This document shows, piece after piece, positions 1 through 13,400 of a stretch of 64,000 nucleotides of DNA (its first letter is position 1; the number at the start of each line of letters is the position of its first letter). Below the pieces are notes generated by a model. The model did not search any database. It was not told the origin of the DNA and saw only the letters and a list, made by a program, of their open reading frames with translations. Made by a program: the position numbers and the translations under genes. Source of the stretch: Argopecten irradians (taxonomy: Eukaryota > Mollusca > Bivalvia > Pectinida > Pectinidae); the NCBI RefSeq assembly GCF_041381155.1, contig NC_091145.1, forward strand, positions 41,319,697-41,383,696, read 5' to 3'.

Positions 1-116
1 CATGGGGAAATTAGAGGTAAATATTCAGTGAAGAAAAAATGAATCTGTATTCTAAACATTACCTGGCATTACAAACCAGATGAGTGATACAGGCTCTCTG
101 GGCCTCTTGTTTTTAT
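1..116 (-). repeat. Truncated 'AGAGGCCC' repeat, cut by window edge
   Basis: Read on the minus strand, this begins with ACAAGAGGCCCAGAGAGCC and CTCATCTGG and continues into the same lead-in seen at 2531, 6572, 10964 and 13127. It is the head of a tandem-core repeat continuing past position 1. The remaining bases to 758 hold only the APEX2 3' flank; I see no gene there. Confidence 0.7.
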
Positions 117-701
117 AATACAATGGTACAGTAAACACAATGAACTTCTCGGTCCTAACAACATCACTTTGTTATGATTAAGTACACACATTGTTATCCT
201 ATAGGAACCATGATGGAGAATGAAAAGTTCAACATTATAACCACGAAATTAAAGTACTGTATGAGGATGTTTTACAGTACATACATCTAAACTAGTCATT
301 AGTCAATGCATTGATAAGTTGGATGCATTACTTTATTGATGGTAATATTCTGTTAAAGTTAAAAACAGTTGTGTAAACTCAAAGTACTGTACAAAGCAGT
401 TACATGGTAACATGGTACCTAACATCACAGAATGTTCTCTTAGTAACACATGTAGGTCTTTATTACAACAATACTGATACAGTTCCACTTATAACAACAT
501 TCTTGTATATAACCTTCTATAACAAAACACTTCTTTGTCTTTACAATAATTGACAACAGAGAATCTGATTGCCTGCCCATGCTTGTTGTATGTGGAGTTC
601 ACTATCATGAAGTAAGAACAAGTCTGCAGGGATTTCAAAATGGAACATTCCACATATTAATTTTGTTACATTTTCTAAATCATATTCCAGTTTTATAATT
701 T

Positions 702-734
702 TTTATTTTTAGCACATCTTTTTAATTTTTTATT
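702..734 (-). terminator. Candidate poly(A) signals of APEX2
   Basis: Two AATAAA hexamers on the minus strand (734-729 and 707-702) lie 25-57 bases past the APEX2 stop codon, in T-rich plus-strand sequence. This implies a very short 3' UTR. Another hexamer near 460 could serve a longer one. Position and motif only. Confidence 0.5.
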
Positions 735-758
735 CTATTTCCTTCATTAAAACATTAA

Positions 759-3700
759 TCACTTCTTACTATCAACCCATTTAAAGAAGTCACATCGGGC
801 CTCAGGGTTTGTACTCAGCCCCTCCGCTCTACAACACACAAAGAACTGCTTCCCTTTATTGGGCCCCTCCTTTCTGACAGTCCTTAACAGACACGGTTCT
901 TTATGACCCTTACATAAAGGGGCTGTTGGTGGTCCCTTCAGTAAACTTTTCCATGCTAATGCTGAGGTTTTCTTCACAGGAACTTCACTGTCTTTCTGTT
1001 CCTGAGAACTGGAAGGGGACTCATCAGAACTGACAAAATCCACATTACAGTCAATAGAGAGATTGTTGTCCATTGTCACCTCGCCATTTACACGTGCTTT
1101 AGATTCACATTCTGTCTGACTAACAGAGTTATCCTTCTTTGTTGGTGGTTTACCAAAGAAATTCAAAAGCTTGGACTGTTTAGGAATGGAGGAACTTTTC
1201 TTCACGTCACATTTCTGCCTTTTAGCTAGTTGCCCTATTTGTTTGTGACTGTCAGTGCTATGTCTTTTTAGATCACATTTATTCGGTGACTTTGTCTTTA
1301 ATGATTCATGTTTGGGTTTCTGTTCACTAATCTTTGACAATGTTGTTTTTGAAGACACTCCATTCTCTGAATTTACTAACGAATTCTTTGAAGATTTCAA
1401 GAAAAACGAGGACAGCTTCTGCTGTTTTCCAGTGAATTCTGGCATAAATTTGGTACAGAGAGCAGGACATTTGATGGCTGGTAGGAATGAACACTGAAAC
1501 TCTGTCTTGACTGGACAATGATCTGACCCTTCCACCTCCCTCATTATCCAGCTCTCCTTCAGGTCCTTCTCCGCCATGGAAACATTACATACAATGTAAT
1601 CGAGTCGTCTGCCATAGTTAGTTTCCCGGGCCGACGTTAGGGTACACCAGTTGGAGTAAGCCTCAGTCTCTGTTGGGTACAGGTGTCTATATGTATCCAC
1701 AAATAGGCCTCCCTTCACAGAGGATGTGGTACCCAGAAATTCGTCACTATCAATGGGGTCGATGTCCGGATCTCTCCCTGGCTCCCAAAGGAACTGATTC
1801 ATCCACATCCTGCTGGGAGTCTTACCCCAGTCCTGTAATATCAATAAATAAATCTCCTTCATCGTTACACGCTTTAATGCTATAAATGCTTTATATCACA
1901 ATTGAACGTATATCTAAAAGATTAACTTTCACATAGTTTCAATTGAAAAAAATATCAAAACATTTGATCAGTAGCCCAATACATAAGCAATGTTACGGTG
2001 ATAGATTATCTTGTATTTTCCTGATACATTGTCATCATTAGTTGATATTAGACCAAATTAAAGTTACGGTTATTAATTATCTTGTATTTTCATGATACAT
2101 TGTCATCATTAGTTGATATTAGACCAAATTAGATTATCTTGTATTTTCCTGATACATTGTCATCATTAGTTGATATTAGACCAAATTAAAGTTACGGTTA
2201 TTAATTATCTTGTATTTTCATGATACATTGTCATCATTAGTTGATATTAGACCAAATTAAAGTTACGGTTATTAATTATCTTGTATTTTCATGATACATT
2301 GTCATCATTAGTTGATATTAGACCAAATTAAAGTTACTGTTATTAATTATCTTGTATTTTCCTGATATATTGACATAAATAGTTAATATTAGACTAAATT
2401 TAATCTTTACTTATTCCTGTCACAGTTACAAGTATGTCGATTCCAATGTACCAATAAAAATTGTCCATTGTATGTACTGTACTCATTGTTATTGTACAGT
2501 GAATTGTATTATTATGCTGAAAACTAATAAAAAAAAGAGGCCAAGAGGGCCTTTATCGCTAACCTGGTTTGTAATACCAAGTAATGTTTTAAATACAGGT
2601 TCATTGTTTCTTTTCTGAAGGAATTCAAATATTTACCTCTAATTCCCCCATTGGGCCCAACCCCTCCTGCTCCCTGGGGGTAAGATCCAAAATGTATACA
2701 AGTTCTGTTCCCCTTCCCCCATGGATGTTTGTGGCCAAATTTGGTCACAATCCATGCAGAACACTAGGACAAGTAGCGATTTATAGGATTTACTTCTATC
2801 TCCCCTATTGAGCCCCATTCCTCCTGCCCCCAGAGGATCATAGCCAAATTTATACAAGTTCTGATCCGCTTTCCCAAGGATGTTTGTGACCAAATTTGGT
2901 TACAATCCATGCAGAACTCTAGGACAAGTAGCGATTTATAGGATTTACCTCAATTTCCCCTATTGGGCCCTGCCTCTCCTAAACCAGGGGGGTCAGAGCC
3001 AAAATTTGTACAAGTTTTGTTCTGCTTCCCCCAAGGATGTTTGTGACCAAATTTGGTTACAATCAATGCAGAACTCTAGGACAAGTAGCAATTTAAAGGA
3101 TTTGCCTCTATTTCCCCTATTGGGCCCCGCCCCTCCTACCCCCGGGGGGTCAGAGCGAAAATTTATACAAGTTCTGTTCCCCTTCCTCCAAGGATGTTAG
3201 TGGCCAAATTTGGTTACAATCCATGCGGAACTCTATGACTAGTAGCGATTTAAAGGAAATGTTGACGGACGGACTGACAGACGACGGACGGACGGACGGA
3301 CGGCGCGCTATGACATAAGTTCACCTGGCCCGAAAAATTCATGAGAAAAAAAACTTTCACATAGTTAGCAACTGTATAATACAACAGAACACGTCAGACA
3401 TCTGATGTTTACTGTATAAGGACCCACTACCCTCAAAATGAATCAGTGGAGGGTCTTATCACAGAGGCCGAAGTCTTTTCATACCCGAGAGCTAGATTTT
3501 CAGCAAACATAAAAGAAGTGGCATTATATAATGTGGGTAGTTTATTCTAATTGTAATGTTTGTTCATGGTATAGATGGTGTAAAATAAATGTTTTTCTTT
3601 TATTGTTAAGATTGAAAATTAGTTTTAACTATTTTTTTTTTTTTAACTTTTAGACATAATTGGAAAATAGGGATGGAGCTTATTGCCAGATTTGAACCTA

Positions 3701-6700
3701 GTTGTAAAAGACTGGGATAAAAATGGGATAATTGCTGAGATAGGGCTTGTTGCCAGTAGAATATATATACAGTAACCATGGGATTGAAACAACATGCTCA
3801 GAGGGTTTGCATAACTCACCTGTTGTTTAACGAGGGGATTCAAAACAAAAGGAAGCCTTCAGTACCCGCTGATTAATCATAACTTACCTCCAGAACTGGA
3901 TCACAGTTGTCAATCTTCTTGTGATTCAGATTAAGATCTCCAAGGACAATGACCTGACTAGAAACAGAAGAGAGTACAATTCTTAGTTATATACAGAAAC
4001 CAACTTATATATAATTAAAAATCTGACAACCAAACTGTTAACTTTCCCACCTTTATATAACAAAGCAGAAAGATACAAGACTAGAAACGATTGGACAGTT
4101 GATGGTGGGACAAGGCAATATGGAACATGACCAGCATGGCTAATATTAAATACCCCAATGGTGGATACTAAGAATACTTTATATCAATACTACAAGGGAG
4201 ATAAGTCAGATAACTAACCTTTAATGGTGGAAAACCAATTAACAAAGAGAGGAGGGACTAACTTGTAGTAGTGCAAACCAATAAATCAATGGGAGATAAT
4301 TAACTTACTAGTAGTATGAAAACCAATAAATAGACTGCAGATAATTAACCTCTTTTTAGTGTCAATACCAATTTCTAAAGTATACAGGTAAACTGGTGAT
4401 AATCGACTTAATACATAAAGGGACATTTCACTTTTAATCTCTAATAAAGATGTTCCCTTCTCTTGGTAAAACAAAAGTAAGCTGCCATCTGTTAGTTACC
4501 CTAACACAATCACCTTCCATTCTGCAGGAGAGCCTCTGCTCTAGTCTGAAGCAGTGCTAGAAACCTCATTTTGTAAACTTTTCTGTCTTCTCGTTCAGGG
4601 TCCACCCTTGGACAGTAAACATTGATGATGGCCAGGTGAGCTTCATTACCGTCAGCTGTCCGTATTCGATGTTGTGTGATTACTGCCCGCCCTTCTGCAT
4701 CAAGGGATTCTAATTCGTCTGTTGAGAAATGCGTCACATCACCATAACAACCTACTTTTCCATCAACCTTTGGGTTCAACAACGATGTCAGGCCTTCTTC
4801 AGCACTAAATGGTGTAGCAGTGTCTCGACAAAAGTTGGCAACACCTGGTAACATCACAAGGTTATATTTAGACAATACCTATGTATCTATTCTTTAACAT
4901 CTGCTTTAGGAGCGATATGATCAGAAACAACTTTGTTGTATACATACCTGAGTAACCACTGCGTTTACGAGAAAAGCTGAAGTAGGAGTTGTAACCGTCA
5001 ACAATGGCTGTCGGCTCATCAAGCTGGTCACCTGCACCACAACAAATTAGAATATTTAAAACACTGGAGATCCAAGTAGCATACAATACAACTTTGATGA
5101 ATCAATAAGATCAATGTCACAGTGGATATTGATGATGTGTCAATTTAATTATTGTTCAGACTAGATTTGTTCTCCAATACCTAGTTATATTATACAGATT
5201 TATTGTCATTGTGTAAAGAGCAAATTACAGACACAAAATGTTCACAGAGACACCTATAAGACAAGAGGCCCATGGGCCTTAACGGTCACCTGATTTAGAA
5301 TATATAATTAAACAAATAATGAAACAAATTAAAGACATATAAACACTATATGCTGGGCTTTTAAGTTGGTCAGTGATTTATAAATTTGACTTTTTAGACT
5401 ATGGAGAGTATTTGCTTCCATCAAACCTGTGAGTTTAGAGGCATTTTTTGAAATTTTAATCATTTTGACCCTGTTTGGTCCTGCCCCTCTGGTCCCCCAG
5501 GGGGTCATCGAGGACGGATATGGATGTTAAAATGCTATATCTTAGGCTAATAATTCTAATCAAGTATGACTCATTTCCTACGTAAATTGGTCAAATAATG
5601 TTCACAAATATGTTTTTCCTATATAAACTTAAGTAAACTTGACCCCTCCCCAGGGGGTAAAGTGAGACCCCAAGGTCATATAATTCACAATTTTTATAAA
5701 ACATCTTAAGACCTTTCCATCTATAATTATTTGATTCTACTATATCCAGAATTTTAGAAGATTTTTGAAGTTTTAGCCTATTTGACCCTTTTTTAGCCCC
5801 GCCCCTCTGCCCCCAGGGGGTCGGCCAGGACCAATGTGGATATGATATTTAAATGCTATATCAGGCTAATAATTCTAACCAAGTTTGACTCGTTTCCAAT
5901 GAAAATTGAGCAAAACATGCTCATAAATGTGTTTTTCCTAAATAAACTATAGTAAACTTGACCCCCTCCCCAAGGGGAAACAGGAGACCCCAGGGTCATA
6001 TAATTCACAATTTTTGTAAAGGACCTTAAGACCTTTCTATTTATGAAAAGTATTTGATTCTACCATTTCCAGAACTTCAGAAGAAGATTTTTGAAGTTTT
6101 GGCCTATTTGACCTTTTTTGGCCCCGCCCCACTGCCCCCAGGGGGTCGGCCTGGACCAATATGGATATGATATTAAAATGCTATCTCAGGCTAATAATTC
6201 TAACCAAGTTTGACTCATTTCCAATGAAAATTGAGCAAAACATGCTCATAAATGTGTTTTCCCTATATAAACTATAGTAAACTTGACCCCCTCCCCAGGG
6301 GGAAACGTGATACCCCAGGGTCATATAATTCACAATTTTTGTAAAGGACCTTAAGACCTTTCTATTTATGAAAAGTATTTGATTCTACCATTTCCAGAAC
6401 TTCAGAAGAAGATTTTTGAAGTTTTGGCCTATTGACCCATTTTGACCCCGCCCCTAAGGCCCCTGGACGACGCACGACGGACAACGCACGACGACGGACA
6501 AAAGGCGATTAGAATCAGGTGACCTAATAATCTTCTATCAAATCTGAGTTTCAACATCATCAGCAATAACAAGAGACACAGGCCTGTGTCGCTCACCTGG
6601 TTTGTAATGCCAAGTAATGTTCTGAATACAGGATCATTGTTTCTTTTCTGAAGCAATTTAAAGATTTACCTTTAAATTCCCTGTTGGGCCCTACTCTTTT

Positions 6701-7468
6701 TGCTCCAGGGGGTCAGAGCCAAAATTTATACAAACTCTGTACCATTCCACAGAGGATGTTTCCGACCAAATTGGGTTACAATATATACAGAACTCTGTGA
6801 CTATATAGTAGCAATTTAAAGGATTTACCTCTATTTCCCTATTGGGGCCCGTCCCTCCTCCCCCACCGGGTCAGAGCCAAAATTTATACAAACTTTGTTC
6901 CTCTTCCTCCAAGGATGATTCTGGGCAAATTTGGTTAGAATTCATGCAGAACTCTATGACTAGTAGCGATTTCAACAATTTACCTCTATTTCTCCTACTG
7001 GGCCCTGCCCCTGCGGGATCAGAGCCAAAATTTATACAAATACTATTCCCCTTCCCCCATGGATGTTACTGGCTAAATACGGTTACAATCCATGCGGACC
7101 TCTAAGACTAGTAGTGTTTTACAGCCGTGCTACCTCAACTGAGAACGATGCGTGTATATAAACCCCTACCGCTCTACCGCTGACTTGTATCGATGTATTG
7201 AATAGTGTACTGTAGCCGTGTTATATATCCTTTCGACGGCCGGCAGGATTCGAACTTGACTCAATTTTGATAGTAGGTTATAAGAAATGCTACCTATGAA
7301 AGCAGTTTGCATCTAGATTTCGGTTTGATGCCATTTTCACGATGATAACAAACAGTACACACTACAAGCAAGCAAAAACAAACAGTACACACTACAAGCA
7401 AGCAAAAACAGTCACCGGAAGTCACCACGCACGGGTCATGGGAGGCAGAAACCTGCACGTGGGACTTG

Positions 7469-7499
<31 letters not shown>

Positions 7500-10400
7500 G
7501 GTGCTATTTTCCACTTCCTTTTCCCTTTCTCTCTATTTTCTCTTACTTTAATATCTCTTCTATCGTTTAAGACCATCTGCATGTCTGTATCTGGATAATT
7601 AAGCTCACAACGACAGGTTTCCGAGCACACACTAAAATCCGGATTTCAGACCTCCATTTTTGACTTATTTGGGCATGTTCAAAGGTGATTTATGACGTCA
7701 CTAATGCAATGACCGAATCGATATTGACATGCTATATAGGGATGAACATCTCCTTTTCAAACAAGAGGCCCAAGGGGCTTAACGGTCATCTGACTTATGG
7801 TACAAAACAACACTCACAGGGAGTGGTTAACAATTAATATAATCAATACAAGGAACTCCTTTTTTGAATATGTAAGTTTCTGAAATAGGTAAAGGTCATT
7901 TGTTGAACAAACTTGGTAGCCCTTCATCCATATATGGTTTTAACCCATTCAAGTCAGATTTTAATGCCAAATTTCAGCAAAGCTCCCATTTTGGACCACT
8001 GACGTTCTATCCCCATGGGTCTTACCTCGTCCTTTATAAAGTATGTTCCCCCTTCTGAGCCCCGCCCTTCTGTCCCCTAGGGTCTGACCTACCTTACTCG
8101 TTTATATTAAATATGATTGTCCTTCCCCAGTGATGTTTCACACAAAATATGGATGCATTAATCCACTCAAGGGTTAAGAAGGAGTAGGCTTTTAAAGCAA
8201 AATTTAATCAAAATTCCCCATTCTGAGCCCCGCCCCTTTGTCCCCAGGGGTCGGACTTAACTTGTTTATATAAATTATGACAGTCCTTCCTCTACGATCT
8301 TTTACACAAAATATGGATGAAATCCACTCAAGGGTTAAGGAGGAGTAGGATTTTAAATCTAAAACAAGTACATGTACTCATTGTAATGGACACTAATACA
8401 TAATCCCCCAAATGACCCTCTCCCTCCCCCTCCCCATCTCCACCTGCAACAAATTAAGAATGCAGTTGCACAGTGTATGAACATTTTGAGGTACTTTTAC
8501 ATTCAATGAATTGCAGATGAAAATTTGAAAACATTTTTATCATACTGATAAGCATCCCTTTATAACCCTTTATACTAAATTTCATTGAAATCAGAGACTG
8601 AAATATAACAAGTGATCCCAGAGGGATCTTGGCGCCCACCAAAAAATGATCTATGTCTGACAATGGAAAGAGGGATCTTTTCCCTGCTTTTCAAACTTTT
8701 TCAAACACGACTACACATAAAATTTGAGACAGATCGCTGCAGCACTTTCTAAGAAATAGTGGTAACAAACTTCAACAATGAAATCCAAGATGGCGGCCGT
8801 GCAGCCATCTTGTTGACCTATCAGTTACAAAATGCAATATGCACAACTAAGGCCCTAAGGGAACCTACATATAAAATTTGAAAGACATCCTTTCAGTACT
8901 TTTTTTAGAAATAGCAATAACAAACTTTAACTATCAAAATCCAAGATGGCTGCCAGACGACCATCTTGTTGACTGATTGGTCCCAAAACGCAATATGCAT
9001 AACTAGGGCCCTAGGGGAACCTATGTATGGAATTTGCTTGAGATCCCTTCAATACTTTCTGAGAAATAGTGGTAACAAACTTCCACTACCAAAATCCAAG
9101 ATGGCCGTCTGTCTTGTTGACAAATCAGTATCAAAACACAATATGCACAACTAGGTCCCTAGGGGAACCTACATATGAAATTTGAGAAAGATCCCTTTTG
9201 TACTTTCTCAGAAATTGCGGTAACAAACTTTAACTATCAAAATACAAGATGGCCGCCTGGCAGCCATCTTTTTGACCGATCGGTCCCAAAATGCAATATG
9301 CACAACTAGGGTCCTAGGGGAACCTACATATGAAATTTGAGAAAGATCCCTTCAGTACTTTCTGAGAAATAGCGGTAACAAACTTTAATTATCAAAATCC
9401 AAGATGGCCGCCTGTCGGCCATCTTGTTGACCGATCGGTCCCAAAATGCAATATGCACAACTAGGGTCCTAGGGGAACCTACATATGAAATGTGAGAAAG
9501 ATCCCTTCAGTACTTTCTGAGAAATAGCGGTAACAAACTTTAACTATCAAAATCCAAGATGGCCGCCTGTCGGCCATCTTGTTGACCGATCGGTCCCAAA
9601 ACGCAATATGCACAACTAGGGTCCGAGGGGAACCTACATATGAAATGTGAGAAAGATCCCTTCAGTACTTTCTGAGAAATAGCGGTAACAAACTTTAACT
9701 ATCAAAATCCAAGATGGCCGCCTGTCGGCCATCTTGTTCACCGATCGGTCCCAAAATGCAATATGCACAACTAGGGTCCTAGGAGAACCTGCATATGAAA
9801 TTTAAGAAAGATCCCTTCAGTACTTTTTGAGAAATAGCGGTAACAAACTTTAACTACCAAAATCCAAGATGGCCGCCTGTCGGCCATCTTGTTGACCGAT
9901 CGGTCCCAAAATGCAATATGCACAACTAGGGCCATAGGGGAACCTACATATGAAATTTGAAAAAGATCCCTTTAGTACTTTCTGAGAAATAGCGGTAACA
10001 AGAATTGTTAACGGACGGACGGACGGACGGACGGAAGGACGGACGGACGACGGACCACGGACGAAAGGCGATTTGAATAGGAAGTTGGCCCAGCAGCCAT
10101 CTTGGAATACCAAAATCTTTATCAAAATGTTTGCATGTTGTTCGCCATCCCTTAAAACCTCTACATACTAATTTTTGTTGAGATCAGAGACCAAAACCTG
10201 AAAACAGGACGTGGGCTCGCAGACATCTTGGAATACTAAAATCTTTATGAAACAATTTGCATGTTGTTCGCCATCCCTTAAAACCTCTGTAGACCAATTT
10301 TCATTTGCGATAGGGGACCAAAACCTGAAAACAGGAAGTGGACCAGCGACCATCTTGGAATGCCAAAAACTTTATGAAAATGTTTGCATATTGTTCGCCA

Positions 10401-13400
10401 TCCCTTAAAACCCCCTATAGACCAATTTTCATTGAGATCAGAGACTGAAGACTGAAAACAGGAAGTGGGCCAGCAGCCATCTAAATTACTAAAATCTTTA
10501 TATAAAATATGATTGTCCTTCCCTAATGAAGTTTCACACAAAATATGGATGAAATCCACTCAAGAGTTGAGGAGGAGTAGGATTTTAAAGCTAAAATTAA
10601 GAAAATTTCCCCTTTTGGGACCCAGCTCCTCAGTCCCTAGGGGTTGGAGCAAGCTCATTAATATAAAATATGATTGCCTTTTGCCAATGATATTTTACAC
10701 CAAATATGGATGAAATCCACTCAAGGGTTTAGGAGGAGTAGGAATTTAAAACTAAAATTAGAAATTTTTCAACTTTTGGGACCCCATCCCACAGCCCCTG
10801 TGGGTCGGCCCAGACTCATTTATATAAAAAATGATTGCCTTTCCCTAATGATGTTTCATACCAAATATGGATGAAATCCATCTAAGGATAAAGGAGGAGT
10901 AGGATTTACCCTTTTGGGGCCCCGCCCCTCTGCCCCTAGGGGTAGGACCTATCTCATTTATGTAAACAAGAGGCCCATAGGGCCTGTATCGCTCATCTGG
11001 TTTGTAATGCCAAGTAATGTTCTGAATACAGGTTCATTGTTTCTTTTCTGAAGGAATTTGAATATTTACGTCTAAATTTCCTACTGGGCCCCACCCCTCC
11101 TGCCCCCATGGGGTCAGAGCCAAAATTTATACAAGTTCTGTTCCCCTTCCCCCAAGGATGTTTGTGGCCAAATTTGGTTACAATCCATGCAGAAAGCTAG
11201 GAAAAGTAGCGATTTAAAGGATTTACCTCTATTTCCACTATTGGGCCCCGCCTCTCCTGCCCCGGGGGGGTCAGAGCCAAAATTTATAAAGGTTCTGTTC
11301 CCCTTCCCCCAAGGATGTTTTTGGCGCCCCCGGGGGGTCAGAGCCAAAATTTATACAAGTTCTGTTCCCCTTCCCCCAAGGATGTTTGTGGCCAAATTTG
11401 GTTACATTCCATGCAGAACTCTAGGACAAGTAGCGATTTATAGGATTTACCTCTATTTCCCCTATTGGACCCCGCCCCTCCTGCCCCCGGGGGGTCAGAG
11501 CCAAAATTTATACAAGTTCTGTTCCCCTTCACCCAAGGATGTTTGTGGCCAAATTTGGTTACAATCCATGTAGAACTCTAGGACAAGTAGCGATTTATAG
11601 GATTTACCTCTATTACCCCTATTGGGCCCCGCCCCTCCTGCCCCTGGGGGGCAGAGCCAAAATTTATACAAGTTCTGTTCCCCTTCCCCCAAGGATGTTT
11701 ATGGCCAAATTTGGTTTCAATCCATGCAGAACTCTAGGACAAGTAGCGATTTATAGGATTTACCTCTATTTCCCCTATTTCCGACCCCATTCCCAATGCC
11801 AAACCCCCCTATATTTTTCCAAATTACAACGAAAAATTCCCAAATCAAACTGCTGTGACAAAAAAAAACTGTCCTGAGAAAAGATTGTTTTGTTGATACA
11901 ATACAGGTCCATGTAAAAACAGCATGTTAACATCAAATAACACAGTTATACAATATTTAATATAACACCATGTTCAGTAATATAATGGGTAACCATAGGT
12001 ATTTAGCACACTGATAAGCAAAGACCCACTATAGACTAATATAATAATGCTGTTTGTGTAAAAAGTAGATAAGTTCAGTAGGATTTCTTGTTATCATCGT
12101 GAAGTGTAACATCTTAACTTTCAATTAAGACCAAAGCCGTTGAAATATCTGCTCTGGATATTTTTTTACAACACTTTGAACTAAATTACCAAATTTTGCG
12201 TCACGGAGGAGTTCTTTACCTTTCTCTATATATTAGCCTATAGTGGGTCTTTGACTTATCAGCGTGCTAAATACCTATGGGGTAACTTTTCCTAAAACCC
12301 CTCTTTTCGCAATTGAAAATTCCCAATTCGTGTCAAAAAATTTTTCCCCAAAATAACCTGAAAAATCAGTTTTTTTAAGCGTACTATTATACATAATTAG
12401 CCATCAGCTTGGATCTGTACAGGTAGTTGAGTTTACTCACAATGTGATTATTGCAAGCCAACGTATCTGCTATCCGATTGCTCTTTAAAGTTTGTTAATG
12501 ATCTCAAACACACTTAAAACTTATTGTGGCAATTTAAGTAAATATATTATAATATTTTCAAAGAGTTCTGATAACTATTCATGTGTAATATCTCCAGACA
12601 TTGACATGTGTACGGAGTACGGCGGACTGCCAATGTTTTTGACATGTTCTGCAAGATATACAGTTGGTAGTAGACTAAAGGTTACACATTGTGCACACGG
12701 TGTGAACTACGAGTGGACACGGAGTGCACGAGGTTTAGCACGCCGTGTCTACCTGTAGTCTAAATCTTGTGCACTCCGTGTCTACCTGTAGTCTAAACCT
12801 CGTGCACTCCGTGTCTACCTGTAGTCTAAACCTCGTGCACTCCGTGTCTACCTGTAGTCTAAACGTAGTGCACTCCGTGTGCACAAGGGTGTAACCTTTA
12901 GTCTACAACCAACTGTATTTCACTGTTTCAGTTACGGTGGCCAATAAAAGAAAACAAAAACAGTGCAATTATATTATGTTATTTCTTCTAAATACAACAC
13001 TTCTTTGTGTAAGTTGTCAAGCAAACATTGAATTTGTGGTTAACCGGACATCGTTTTCCCAAAAATTTTTGAATGAGCAAAATATACCGATAGTAGATTT
13101 TTTTAAGCTTTTTCAGCCCTAATGAAACAAGAGGCCCAGAGGGCCTGTATCGCTCACCTGGTTTGTAATGCCTAGTAAGGTTCATTGTTTCTTTTCTGAA
13201 GGAATTTGAATATTTACCTCTAATTCCCCTATTGGGCCCCACTCTTTCTGCTCAAGGGGGTCAGAGCCAAAAATTATAGGAATTCTGTTAACCCCAAGGA
13301 TGTTTCTGGGCCAAATTTGGTTAAACTCCAAGCAGAATTCTAAGACTAGTAGCGATTTATAGGATTTACCTAAATTTCCCTATTGGGCCCCGCCCCTCCT

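Noticed and set aside
7230..7330. tRNA gene on the minus strand (GTTCGAATCCTGCC B-box-like)
   Set aside because: No matching acceptor and anticodon stems could be paired; at best a degraded tRNA-derived fragment.
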